Shown here piece after piece: positions 21,084 to 31,590 of a DNA stretch of 64,000 bases. The notes under the pieces were generated by a model. That model had not been told where the DNA came from, did no database searches, and was given only the letters and a program-made list of their open reading frames with translations. Both the position numbers and the translations under genes were made by a program. Positions within the stretch are counted from its first letter, which is position 1. Each line of letters starts with the position of its first letter. The DNA is from Nematopogon swammerdamellus (taxonomy: Eukaryota; Arthropoda; Insecta; Lepidoptera; Adelidae). The stretch lies in the NCBI GenBank assembly GCA_946902875.1, contig OX336349.1:11617891-11681890 (forward strand). The letters are read 5' to 3'.

Positions 21084-21554
21084 AGTACCTACCTCATTTG
21101 CAATGCACTGCGAAGCCTAGTTATTTTGCCGGTTTTACCTGCAAACACTGTTTTAAAAAACATAAAACCGACTTTAAAAAAAACTAGAACAAAAAAGTAC
21201 CTATTAAATAATATTTTGAAATGTTCTCTGTCATTGTATTGAAATATATGAATCGATATTGTGATTCATATTCGGACCCTTGAGTTGAAGACGGTACAAA
21301 AGCACAAAAGGGGTCCATCTATCAATTTCAGGTGTGCTTTTGTACCGCCTTCAACTCAAGGGTCCGAATATGAATCACATTATCGATTCATATATTTCAA
21401 TACAATGACAGAGAAAATTTCAAAATATTATTTAATACTTTTAGGTTCTAGTAAATTTTTTTTGAAGTCGGTTTTATGTTTTTTAAAACAGTTTTTGTAG
21501 GTAACACCGGCAAAATAACTGGGCTTCGCAGTGCATTGCAAATGAGGTAGGTAC
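21084..21554. mobile_element. Foldback hairpin element H2 (about 470 bp)
   Basis: Near-perfect inverted arms, about 21085-21305 and 21332-21553, run from gtacctacctcatttgcaat / attgcaaatgaggtaggtac at the outside to gagttgaagacggtacaaaa / gtaccgccttcaactcaagg at the tip. The loop is about 26 bases (aaaaggggtccatctatcaa...). Core and loop match hairpin H1 at 15817-16039, and the outer word gttttaaaaaacat...accg also matches. The intervening about 100 bp of arm is unrelated. No ORF. Confidence 0.85.
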
Positions 21555-21699
21555 CTACATTTTTAATGCTGTGATAAGGTTTAACTGGCTTAAGTAGGTT
21601 TTTTTTTTTCAAACTGATCACAACTGATGTTCATTACATTTAATACGTGGCATTGATGTAAAACGTGGATTTTGAATTGAAGTAGTTTATAAATATATG

Positions 21700-21910
21700 A
21701 CCTGCCGTTTCGCCTCATGTTGCACTGGGTTCGGTCAGCCGCGGTCGCCGGTGTTATGAGTACTGAACTGAAGCACCAAGTGCTGTGAACGGACGGGGTG
21801 CGGCTCCGCCCGCGCTCGTCGTTCATGAAATGAAATCCTCGGGGACTCGCCACAGGGAGCAGCCATCATCAATTAACTGGCGCGACGACGACGACGCCCA
21901 ATATCAAGTG
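21700..21910. other. GC-rich patch; possible promoter or 5' exon, unassigned
   Basis: A locally GC- and CpG-rich segment (ggttcggtcagccgcggtcg, cggctccgcccgcgctcgtc, ggcgcgacgacgacgacgcc) in AT-rich DNA about 2.3 kb upstream of the first pickpocket exon. It could be a promoter or untranslated first exon of the minus-strand pickpocket gene; nothing in the sequence proves it. Confidence 0.25.
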
Positions 21911-21996
21911 CTTAATCATATTCACATTTCGTCTGTAAATAACATGTGAAAGAAGGGTTAGTCCAACAAGTTCATACACCTAGCAGCACCGAGCAG

Positions 21997-22270
21997 TTGT
22001 CAGCTTCGGCAGCTCAGTGGTGCGCGGTCAGTACTTGGATGGGTGACCTCGACCGTTGGTGGCTGACCGTGGTTCGGATTCCACGTTAAACTGTAGGTCA
22101 CTTCCCTTCTTACCTTACTAGGTAGGTGGTAGGGTTTATCCTGGCCGGGTTGATACCACCGCACTGAGTGAAACGTCGGTCGAAACGGCTATGTAAATAG
22201 TTCGCGTTTTTCGGCCAGTTCATTGTAGCCGACATGAAATGAAGGGATGCACTGACATGAAATGACACTG
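21997..22270 (+). mobile_element. 5S-headed SINE copy with a deletion in the head
   Basis: Starts gtcagcttcggcagctcagt and jumps to ggtgcgcggtcagtacttgg, losing the 'gttaagcaac' segment. It then follows the module (ggtaggtggtagggtttatc, ggttgataccaccgcactga) and the tail up to gcactgacatgaaatgacac. A (tga)n-like word follows. Confidence 0.75.
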
Positions 22271-22395
22271 GCAAAAAAACCTATAGGAATAAATGAAGAA
22301 AGAAACTGATGAACCAAGTTAAATACTCATTAAGATCATGGATAATACTTGATGGGAAGCCTAGATTTAGTGCCTAGCAAATATTTCGGTTTCTC

Positions 22396-22625
22396 TTTTT
22401 TTTATGGAAACTGACACGGTTGGCTAAATCACCTACCAAAATTATGGGTTATGTCACCCCAAAACACCTTGGTGAACTAGGTGCCATGTCAGTTCTTCCC
22501 TTTGGTCGTGCCGGCTACACTGCGAACAGGACGGAAAACACGAACTATTTAAATAGCCGTTTCGAAAGACCTTTCATTCAGTGCGGTGGTATCCGGGCGG
22601 GTTAAACCCTACCACCTAGTAAAGT
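22396..22625 (-). mobile_element. 5S-headed SINE, minus strand, 3' half
   Basis: Begins tttatggaaactgacacggt (inverse of the SINE end), passes caccttggtgaactaggtgc and catttcattcagtgcggtgg-like sequence (tttcattcagtgcggtggta). It ends in the module word accctaccacctagtaaagt. Head absent. Confidence 0.7.
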
Positions 22626-23850
22626 CTGGAAAAAAAGGAAAAATCTGTATGAGAATTGATTTTTTTACAGAATACGTGTTATAGCGGATATGTCAAGAAA
22701 TAATAAAAAAAACAAAATTAACCAATTAAATGGGTCCACGTGCAAGAAACGTGTTTTGAAAAGTGTTTGTTTTGTTTTTACACTACCGTAACAAGCAAGC
22801 GTCAAACTTGGTGTGAGTATAGTGCAAACTTTAAAGTAACACAACAAATAATAAATAAATACCGCCCAATATTATTTTTTTTTTGTACGTGGTGTGGTGA
22901 TACGAATCCGTCGATGCGCGGGTCATTTCCTAAATTATGCGACGTGTTCAAATAATGTGCTGTGTCGTGCATTTATAATGAAATTGTGCAGTTAAATGTA
23001 TATAATGATATTGTTATATACCCACATAATACTTTGGTCACCCTAATTTATAATCTGTTTCATCTTGTTATACCCAGTTCTAACTAGTTATTTTAATCTT
23101 TCTGCGTATTCGCAATAAGACTCAAGGTCCGATAGATGCCCGGCAAATGAATACTGTTCTGTGTCCCCTAAAATCACGTGAGCGATAAAGTTATTTTTCA
23201 AGAATCTTGAAGTCGTTTTCGTCTGAGTAGGTATAAAACGGTAAGGTAACCGTTATTTTTGTCAGTCATTTACCAATTTTGTCTTGTGAACGTTCCTCCG
23301 TGGTGACCTAATAGACAAAAGTGTATATGTACTTACAATAGACAAGTGTAGAATGTACAAATAGTTTACCCAGTTATTATTGTAATAAAGTTTGTAAACA
23401 AGATAAATAAAGGGGTTAAGGAATAAACTTTTTTTTCTAAAGAAGTGCTTTTATTGAAAATCCTCTACTGTACATAACATATATCTAGATTTCATTATAA
23501 AAATATTCAACAAACATTTATTTCCCTTTAACGTTCCGAAGTATTGTGGAAGAAAAAAATAACAACATCAAAGAATATCTAATAAAATCCTGAATAGTTG
23601 CTTAAAAATCCTCATATTTTAAACTATTGTTTCAAACACATTTTATTGTGACAAAAGAAAATTTAAGTGGGCCGAGATTCGGCATTCTCTTTTAACAAAG
23701 CAGACCCATCATCCATAACTAGCAACAGGTTCCCTCAAGATCAAGCAGAAACACATTAATTACAGAGTAGAGTAGGTACATAGATAGGTATAATGACTAT
23801 AGTCATTAATTATGATAAAAAAAAATACGTATTCCAAATTAGCTCAGTTT
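22626..23850. other. AT-rich intergenic DNA; nothing recognised
   Basis: About 1.2 kb of AT-rich sequence with only short chance ORFs. A motif shared with 27900-27980 (gtaacaagcaagcgtcaaac ttggt; gtatgattatagtgcaaact there) suggests an old dispersed repeat at about 22790-22850. No gene or RNA could be supported. Confidence 0.35.
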
Positions 23851-24239
23851 TTTTTTTTTTTTTTTTTATGGAACCTGACACGGTTGGCTACATCACCTAC
23901 AACATCCGTGATGTCAGCCCATAACACAGGGTGAACTAGGTGCCATGTCAGTGCTTCCCTTCATTTCATGTCGGCTACACTAAACTGGACGGAAAACACG
24001 AACTATTTACATAGCCGTTTCGACCGACGTTTCGTTCAGTGCGGTGGTACCAACCCGGCCGGGATAAACCCTACCACCTAGTAAGGTAAAAAGGGAAGAG
24101 ACCTACAGTTTAACGTGGAATCCGAACCACGGTCAGCCTCCAACGGTCGAGCGGTCACCCATCCAATCACTGACCGCGCTCAGCGTTGCTTAAAAACAGT
24201 TGACTAACCAACCGCGCCACTGAGCTACCGAGGCTGACG
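23851..24239 (-). mobile_element. 5S-headed SINE, minus strand, full length
   Basis: From tttatggaacctgacacggt at the 3' tail to gagctaccgaggctgac at the head, all modules are present in inverse order. These are the tail, the shared module (accctaccacctagtaaggt), the 5S-like block (gcggtcacccatccaatcac, tgaccgcgctcagcgttgct) and the tRNA-like A box (gcgccactgagctaccga). With 14656-15037 this defines the family. Confidence 0.8.
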
Positions 24240-24396
24240 AATTTTCTTATCCCTTAGTCGACTTTTACGACATGCGACGGGGAGAGATGCAGTGGGGCTA
24301 TTCTTTTTAAGTACCGACCCCACACGGTGCTGCGACGGGGAGAGATGCAGTGGGGCTATTCTTTTTAAGTACCGACCCCACACGGTGCAGTTTTTT
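24240..24396 (-). repeat. Family C head fragment with a 58-bp internal duplication
   Basis: The segment gcgacggggagagatgcagt ... ccgaccccacacggtgc is present twice, starting at 24274 and 24332. It is the inverse of the family C head (gtgtggggtcggtacttaaa). It directly abuts the SINE at 23851-24239. Confidence 0.65.
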
Positions 24397-24514
24397 GCAG
24401 TTTCATGGATACATCTATAAGTAAATGTGGTCGGCAAGTGAACTGAATACATACATCGAATTCCGGTAATATCTATTCTGTGCTCCGGTAGCATCCGCGA
24501 AGATCGGCCCACTT

Positions 24515-24730
24515 TTTAACCGACTAAAAAAAGGAAGAGGTTGTCAATTCGTCGGAATCTTTTTTTTATGTATGTTCAGCGATAATTATCTACTACGTGA
24601 ACCGATTTGGATTATTCTTTTTTTAGGGTTCCGTACCTCACAAGATGAAAAAAACGGACCCTTATAGGATCACTTTGTTGTCCGTCTGTCTGTCTGACTG
24701 TCAAGATCGTTTTTCTCAGGAACGAGTAAA
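24515..24730 (+). repeat. Dispersed 'accgacttcaaaaggagg' plus 'gggttccgta' repeat
   Basis: aaccgactaaaaaaaggaag, then tttttatgtatgttcagcga and cgtgaaccgatttggattat, then tagggttccgtacctcacaa and tccgtctgtctgtctgactg. It joins two words seen separately elsewhere in the window (19826-20790; 2300-2400; 27490-27600). Confidence 0.55.
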
Positions 24731-24834
24731 GTTATCAAGTTCAAATTAATATCAAAGACTCGGTTGGGAGTTGGAGCAGTTAGAGTTGGTTGCGTGCAAC
24801 ACGAAGATCACGACGAGTTAGGTAGTATTTTTAT

Positions 24835-25110
24835 AGAAATTGACATCGTTGTGTACATCACCTGTTTACACACCCGTGATCCCACCCACCCGATCACACC
24901 TTGGTGAGCTAGTTGCCATGTCAGTGCTTCCCTATGGTCGTGCCAACGGAAAACACGAACTGAGTACATGCCGCATCGATCGAGCTTTCCTTCAGAGCGG
25001 TGAGGTTGTGTACCCTCGTGGTACCAATCCGATCACGTTAAACCCTACCATCTAGTAAGGTAAACGAAGCGGCCTACAATTTTACTTGGAATCCGGACCA
25101 CGGCCAGCAT
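24835..25110 (-). mobile_element. 5S-headed SINE, minus strand, diverged copy
   Basis: Retains tcaccttggtgagctagttg, gccatgtcagtgcttccct, aaccctaccatctagtaagg and atccggaccacggccagcat, all inverse SINE words, with many substitutions. Probably an old insertion. Confidence 0.6.
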
Positions 25111-26357
25111 CAGTAGATGGTAGTCCGACAAGAGAAAATAAATTTCTTTTCCAAAAGCTGCCGGCCTACTTATAACGTTTTAAACGCTCGTACTACGTAA
25201 GCACTGTCGACGTTGTTCGGTGTTCCTACGGCCTACCTACCAGACAGACGACGTGGCAAATCCTATCATACTATCAAACTGTCAACATGCAAAGAGACAC
25301 GCGTTCACTTTATCTTCCTCGGGAAGATGATCATCAATGAGATAATGTTCCAATGGTTCCGTCTACATCTCGGTGTACGTGCACCGACCACGTGAGTGTA
25401 CATACGGATATGAGTCGTTTGTGACCGGCCGCTGTTTGTGCTGTATGTGAGTCGGCAGTCAGGACCGTAGGTATGTGTAGGTTTATTTTGAGAAATTTCG
25501 CCCCCAGAATTATGTCAATCTGTGCATTAGGTAAATAGCAATGTTGAGAAAAAAAATTCATTGAAAAAAAGGTCACTTGAACGATTTATTGCCTGAAGTG
25601 CATAGGTACAATTTTCGGTTCGAACGAGCCGGAAGGGTCATAGTTATTTTCGTCCATCCGTCAGTGATTTATTATGAAGAGCGGCCCTTGATCGGCAAAA
25701 AAACCTTAATTTTTTTTAAATATTGCATACTTATTAAAGTGTCCCATTTTGTTTTTCCTATCTTGAGCAGAGTTTCAGTGAATTCCCATAGCCCCCGGAG
25801 GGCGCTCTATCAAAAACCTATCTTCGTCTTTTACATATTGAAGACAGGCCTTCACAAGTGCATTCGTATCGCTGATAGAGGTTAGGTTAGGTTAGGTTTT
25901 AGGTTTTTTTTTAGGAAAGTAAGATAACCTACGCAACCTACTGAGCAACATAACCTACGCCCCCTCTTCTTTACCCCTTCTGATACAGCACTGGAGTGAC
26001 AGTGGCAGGGCAGAACACGAGTAGGTATGTATTCGGCAGATTATTCTATATGCGTTGCGCCGCTTCCTGTAGTGATGATAACTTGTTTGATTTGTTTGAG
26101 CCGTGTTGTGATTCAGGCAATGAAATTAAACGAACTGCATATCACTCACCAACATTCACCACTTTGTATGAAAATAATTTCTGACTGGAAGGACCTGTTT
26201 CCTTCATCAGGCTAACCAAATATATATATATTAATTTTGTTGTTATTTTTTGAACTTCTTCTTTAACATTTTCATGGTGAAATGAAAGAAAAGATAAGAA
26301 AAGTGGACTAACGTTAAATCGTTAATAGTTAGTCTAAAAATATCTAGGTTTAAAGCG
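25110..26357. other. Intergenic DNA; TTAGG-like run only
   Basis: No gene recognised. At 25878-25908 the run gaggttaggttaggttaggt holds three to four units of TTAGG, the insect telomere unit, too short to be more than an interstitial motif. Microsatellite tatatatata occurs at about 26222-26232. Confidence 0.4.
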
Positions 26358-26510
26358 CGACATATGGTGCTGGGCCACCTATAATAAGGTATTTAACGAC
26401 AACGACGCCCATGGACATTCGGTGGTATGCGGGGGTTGCGAATGCCATGACAGATTCACGCCCCTCTTGAAGGACCCGACATTGTACTTGGGGGGGAATA
26501 TATACACAGA
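26358..26510 (-). mobile_element. LINE family L, 3' end fragment, minus strand
   Basis: Inverse of the LINE end: gcgacatatggtgctgggcc, gacgcccatggacattcggt, ggtatgcgggggttgcgaat, cgcccctcttgaaggacccg. It matches 62120-62265 with small changes and is truncated at about 26507. The poly(A) is not preserved. Confidence 0.75.
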
Positions 26511-28040
26511 CAAATTCGGCTTATGTGCCTTTTCCAAAAATTTATCTACTACATACTAAAATACAAATCTTAAAATATATGTAACATGGCTACTAGAACT
26601 ATCTGTACATAGGCTAAACACAACCTGACCAAATTAAAATACTAAGTACTTAAGCTAAAATTAAAACTGAAACTAAAATTAATAAAAGAACAAACAATAC
26701 AATTTTAAACAACACACATACAATTACATTAAGTTACTCGTATGTACATAAAAAAAAGAAAGAAACGCAAAATGAAACAAAAAGCACTTTAGATCCATTT
26801 TTGGAGAAACATTTTAAAAGAATGCAAGGAAGCAAATGATGTGAGGTAAATAAATGACATTGTAGTTGCGGTTGAGAGATATTTCGACAATTTTCCAAGG
26901 TTCGTTATATGTTTTTACCCGACTACGGCGAAGCCAAAAGGAAGGGTTATTAACTATAAGAGGAATGAAATTGGACAGTCTAGCGCTAACCATTGGGACC
27001 TTAAAATAAATATTTTCTAATAGAAATGGACAGTTTGATTGTTTAGAATTTTGAATAAAATAGTTGTGTCGGATAATAAAACTCCTATGTTCAAGCGAGC
27101 GGACTTTGTAGAAGACTAGTCTATCACTATAATGTGATTGGTTTCATAAATATATTTGGCTATTTTTTACTGTGTAATATTTCATGTTAAAACTAATTAT
27201 CATTATCCATTGGGAAAACTATCCTACACGTGCGTGCTCCCATAATTAGGTTAATTTGGAAATAACATAAGTATGACATAACAGAAAATTATTTGTGTTT
27301 ACGCCATAATTGTGTGTACATTTATTTTTATTATAGACGGACCTCTGCTGCTATGAATAAAATTAACACTTACTAAAATGTTAGGTAGCCTTGCATCGTC
27401 ACGCGATGCTACAACGCAGAATTAAGTCAATAAAAATGTTTGCTATTGTAAGTTGTTGTTGCTTGTATTCCTTCTTCTGTTTTGTAGTTTTTAGGGTTCC
27501 GTACCGTACGTGTATGGAAATCTATTACTAAGCCTACGCCGTCTGTCCGTCCGTCCGTCCGTCTGTCCTACCTGCTGTATCTTCTGAACCGTAATAGGCA
27601 GCCGGTTGAAACGTTCACATAATATGTGTCATTATGGCCGATATAAATAAATAACAAATAATAATAATAATAGGTTTCTCTCTCTCGGGTCCGACCGACC
27701 ATCGGTAGCCTGGGTTCGCCCCGCCGCCGGTGGTGGAAATTCCATTTTGTTATTGTATATTAATTTTAGATTTAAGTTTTTTTTATGTAAAATTAATATA
27801 AAAAAAAGAAAATGTGTCAATAAACGAATAAAATAATAATTAAACCTACAAATTAAGGGGTCCCCATACAAGAAAAGCTTTTTTTTTAGTTTTTTATGTT
27901 GCTCTATCGTAATAACGGTAATACATACATGCAAGCGTCCAACTTGGTATGATTATAGTGCAAACTCTAAAGTAAAACAACAAATAATAAAAAAAATACC
28001 AATTATTTATTTTTATTTCAAGACCGATCGACTCTCTCAA
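26510..28040. other. Intergenic DNA with short dispersed repeats; no gene
   Basis: A-rich sequence at 26570-26800, a dispersed word acccgactacggcgaagcca at about 26918, and the gggttccgta plus (gtccgtccgtcc) repeat at 27490-27600. No coding or RNA gene was supported. Confidence 0.4.
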
Positions 28041-28347
28041 ATAATAGACACCTACACCTGCAGAATGTTGTCAATACGGTGTGTACAGATAGATGTTGTA
28101 GAGCAAGTTTTCATAAAGTGCAACATCCATGATACCACTCCAGGGTCCACGAGTGTCACGCACGAGCTCCCTCTATTCTCGGTGCCTGCTGCGTGCAGCG
28201 TGCCCCAAAGAGGAATGATCGTGCAAAATTTGAATATATATAACATATTTCAAAATACAATAAAAGAATATATTTTATTGCTTAACATAACATGACAATA
28301 TAATATAACATAACATAATATCTTAAAATAATTAACATATTAAAAAA

Positions 28348-28660
28348 TCACGAATTCCCCATAAAATTTTCATCTAAATGACCCGATGACGGGAAAGTGC
28401 CCATAACGCTCGCGGCATTGCCCTTCTGTACAGCCATGCTGATGCGCTGCATCAGGAAGTATCCAGCACGGGTATCCCCCGAAGTCTCCGCGAGACGCCG
28501 CCCTATTTCTTTGAGAAACCCGAGGAGAAACCCCTTCGCCTCGTCCCACAGGGGACAAATACAATTAGATATCCTCGTAGATACCCGCCCGTTATGCGGA
28601 AGTATCTGCATAAAACACAACAAATATCGCTTCTTTTCCTGCAATTTCCTTCGACGCGGG
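28348..28660 (-). pseudogene. Retroelement-like C-terminal domain, copy 1 (degraded)
   Basis: The minus-strand frame ending at 28348 reads CPLWDEAKGFLLGF, then EIGRRLAETSGDTRAGYFL and QRISMAVQKGNAASVMGTFP. The same block order, SGD.RA..(F)L.QRI....QRGNAASVLGT, appears at 52851-53252 (+) and 54752-54950 (+). Upstream of 'CPLW' the frame is broken. I associate this domain with C-termini of invertebrate mobile-element proteins but cannot name the family. No host function is claimed. Confidence 0.5.
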
Positions 28661-28719
28661 TCGATGGTATTTTTGACAATTTAAAAAGTGGCCATCGATT
28701 ATTAATATGACACGGCCCT

Positions 28720-29275
28720 ACAGACGTATTGAATCGCTTAGTTTCCAAATCGCACTTCTCCAAAAAGCTCTTTTTACAGGAGAGACTAAAAACCTGTTTA
28801 TTGCTTGTGTAAAAAAAAGTTCTAATACATTCTTCTTTAATTTGGAAAAAAATAATTATTCAGCGATTGCGGTATTTTAAAAAAAAATATTTAAATTTGG
28901 ACATGTGTTCTTTGGAAACTAAACGTGGTCTAGTCACACCTTTTCTTCGTTTTCTAGGTCCAGGCACATCGTTTATACATTATTTTCCGGTTCCATTTTG
29001 CGTGCGTCACATCCACACACAAGGGAATGAAAATAATCTGAAAAACTGTCATTTTCCAATGTGCACAAGTCCCGGAGAAGTGTTGTTTGGAAAATAAACG
29101 GTGAATAAAATAGCTCTAGATCTCATACGTGCTCATACTTATAGTGGGACTAGCGCTGTTTAGTTTCGTGGGAACATCCGGCAAGGCGAAACAAATGGAT
29201 TGCCATCATAAAAAAAAAAACGACATTTTGGAGTAGTGCGATTGGGAAACTAAGCGATTCTATAGACTAAAGTCT
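28720..29275. repeat. Inverted-repeat element with GTGCGATTTGGAAACTAAGCG motifs
   Basis: cagacgtattgaatcgctta / gtttccaaatcgcacttctc at 28720-28760 is the inverse of gtgcgattgggaaactaagc / gattctatagactaaagtct at 29237-29275. Looser copies (gttctttggaaactaaacg; gttgtttggaaaataaacgg) lie inside at about 28905 and 29080. It directly neighbours the retroelement-like domain copy and may be part of the same mobile unit. Ends not exactly defined. Confidence 0.5.
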
Positions 29276-30040
29276 GTCCGTTTATGTAAAACGATTGATC
29301 TACTCTACTAGGTCATTTGAAGGTTGAGGTGTTTAGTTATAGCTTCCTTTTCAGGTGTTTAATCGCATTCCGATTTCCAGACTAAATGATAAAGCTCTTC
29401 ATGTCATCTCTCTGTAAAGAACTTAGGTAGGTAGGTAGGTACCTAGCTAATTATTTTTTGTTTACTAGATTTTGCTCGCGGCTTCGCTTCACGTGACTGT
29501 TCACTCACAACTCCAACTCCCTAAAAACCTTATTCGGACTATTTCACGTACATAAAAAAAATCTGTCTAGCCGTTCTTAAAATGGATGCGCTTACCAACG
29601 AACAACATTTAATATTTATTTATATAGATAGATTTACGTAGCGCTTAGTTACTTACTTGCCAGGGCGGGCGGGACAGACACACATCAGTGCGCCCCGTCG
29701 ACATCTGAAAGTAATCGCTCCCTTTTATTCAGTGTTCCATAGTTCTGCATGCATATAGTTTCAGATCTTTCAACATTTTGTTGCATCTAAATCGACTATT
29801 TCCCATCTTACCTGGCTGAACTCAATTCAGTCAGGAGTAGGTATATGTTAGAATAACAACTTTTGTACTCGTACCTACCTATTTCACGTTAGATCTCAGT
29901 TTAGATTGATTCCCTCCAAAAATCCTTCCTACAAGTGTGACGCATTTAGCGGATTCCATTCCTCCTCTAAGACGCACTTAGCTGAAGCCACCAACCAACT
30001 AGCAGCAGGCATCTCATGCGCGTAGTGTCGCTCAGCAGAT
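29276..30040. other. Intergenic DNA; one dispersed repeat, no gene
   Basis: Contains the common lepidopteran word tttgctcgcggcttcgcttc at about 29470, followed by tctgtctagccgttcttaaa and a stretch ending ttatatagatagattt (29455-29635). Otherwise nothing recognised. Confidence 0.4.
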
Positions 30041-30345
30041 AAACTAACTGGTAATAGCCGTCGGCGCGGCTCTGCTGCCGGTGTCTGTAAGTAAATACGA
30101 GAGGCGCGAGCGAACTGGAAACAATAACATTTTCTTGTAAACAACGCACGCGTTCTCAGGCAGTGAGAGTGCCGACGACGGCAGGTTCGCAGTCTCAGGC
30201 ATTGTGCCTTCAGCACCCGCCCTCCCTCGACCCGGCGCGCGACGCAGGCCGGCACCCCCGCGCCCCCTCCGCCGCCCCCGCACCGGCCGGCAACCCGACC
30301 CCGTTCTCCTCAGCGGCACGACCCCGCCGGGTTCAGCTATAGACA
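30040..30345. promoter_or_regulatory. CpG-rich island-like patch, candidate promoter
   Basis: A strongly GC- and CpG-rich stretch (ccggcgcgcgacgcaggccg, cgccccctccgccgcccccg) in an AT-rich region, 1.3 kb upstream of the Swip-1 start codon. It could be a distal promoter or 5' UTR exon of Swip-1, or an exon of a gene on either strand. Open frames across it are low-complexity Arg/Pro/Gly and not credible proteins. Confidence 0.35.
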
Positions 30346-30889
30346 GAAAAACTCGCTTTCAGTTGTATACCGCGTATAACCGAACACATTACAATAATGT
30401 GTAATAGCGGTAAAAGCCTAAACGAACATATCGACAGAAAAACAGTGATATGCTAAAGTTAGTAATATATAAGTCAATGCAGAAAAACTCTCAATCCAGA
30501 CGTTAAATACGATCTTCAGTATTGTCAGACTTGGAGGAAATAGTTGGCAGATCATGAGAAAGCATTCATAAAAAACTCACGCGAGTTCAATCCGTCCATA
30601 TTCGTTGAAATCTTTCGCTCAGCAAAATGTCTTTTTTTGAATATGTTGTCTATGACTCGTCGACTTGTCGCCCGTCCCACTCAGGTTTACCGCTGACCCT
30701 GTGACGTCACTATGGCGATAGCGTGTGATTGCACTGCATGGACCGGCAAACTTGAATGGTACTTGTTGTAAAGGGATAGGTATATTTTTACTCATGTATT
30801 TGGACTGAGTGAGTAAGCCCCCCGAAGCGCACATCTGCTTTTGCCCCCCTTTGCTTTGCCTCGCTGAATTATAAAATACCAGGTACAAT

Positions 30890-31210
30890 CACACGCTGTA
30901 TCGCGAAAATCGGGGTAAGCAAAGTTGTCGGTGTTGTGCTGCAAGTACTTTTGTAAATTAATTAAAGCACAACACCGACCACCACATTCAGCGCAGAGTT
31001 TTAGGACAACATAAAAATCAAGCAGCAAGTAAGGTCCGAAGACCCACGTGCTACATGACTCTGTGGAAGGACCATGCCAAGGTGAGAGGTGGCTAGCCTG
31101 TCGCCCTTATGCACTGCATCTTGCCCTTACCTTAGTCGCCTTTTACGACATGAACATGGAGAGATGCAGTGTGGCTATTCTTTTTAAGTACCGACCCTAC
31201 ACTACACGGT
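30890..31210 (-). repeat. Interspersed repeat family C, minus strand
   Basis: Inverse of the family: tcggtgttgtgctgcaagta and aagcacaacaccgaccacca near 30930-30985, then gaccatgccaaggtgagagg, tggctagcctgtcgccctta and taccttagtcgccttttacg, ending ctttttaagtaccgacccta at 31200. It lies about 300 bp upstream of the Swip-1 first coding exon. Confidence 0.65.
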
Positions 31211-31479
31211 ACCTATCTACCATACAATAAATAATTTCTACGAATTAGCATGAACGAGCATTGAACTGATAAGTGATAACTGATGGATAAGTGATGCATG
31301 AATGTGCTGTAAAGAAAATATTCTTGACGCACTCGGTACAGCGATATGCAATAATATGACTCCGTATGGATTTCGCGGGTATCCTTCCGCGAGGTTGCGT
31401 CAATCGCTGCGTCCCTCTCCCTCCTCCGGCCGGCGTGATTGAGCCAGCCAGCCAGCCACTCACTACTCACTCACTTAGT

Positions 31480-31590
31480 AGCCAGTGAAGGCAAGGCCGC
31501 GATTCTTGTCACACGTTCGCTCTGTGCTCGGTTTTTGGCGCACCGCGCTCCGCGCACACTTCACCCTCGAATATATCTCGCTGCGGTGCA
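31480..31590 (+). promoter_or_regulatory. Likely 5' UTR and promoter-proximal region of Swip-1
   Basis: GC-richer sequence directly before the start codon (cttgtcacacgttcgctctg, ttggcgcaccgcgctccgcg) with no intervening ATG in the last 90 bases. The start context gcaatgtc is acceptable for insects. The transcription start site itself is not visible. Confidence 0.4.

Noticed and set aside
25878..25908. An interstitial telomere
   Set aside because: Only three to four TTAGG-like units; too short to be more than chance or a repeat fragment.
30044..30319. Arg/Gly/Pro-rich ORFs in the GC-rich patch upstream of Swip-1
   Set aside because: Composition follows the CpG-rich DNA; overlapping ORFs exist in several frames with no domain.
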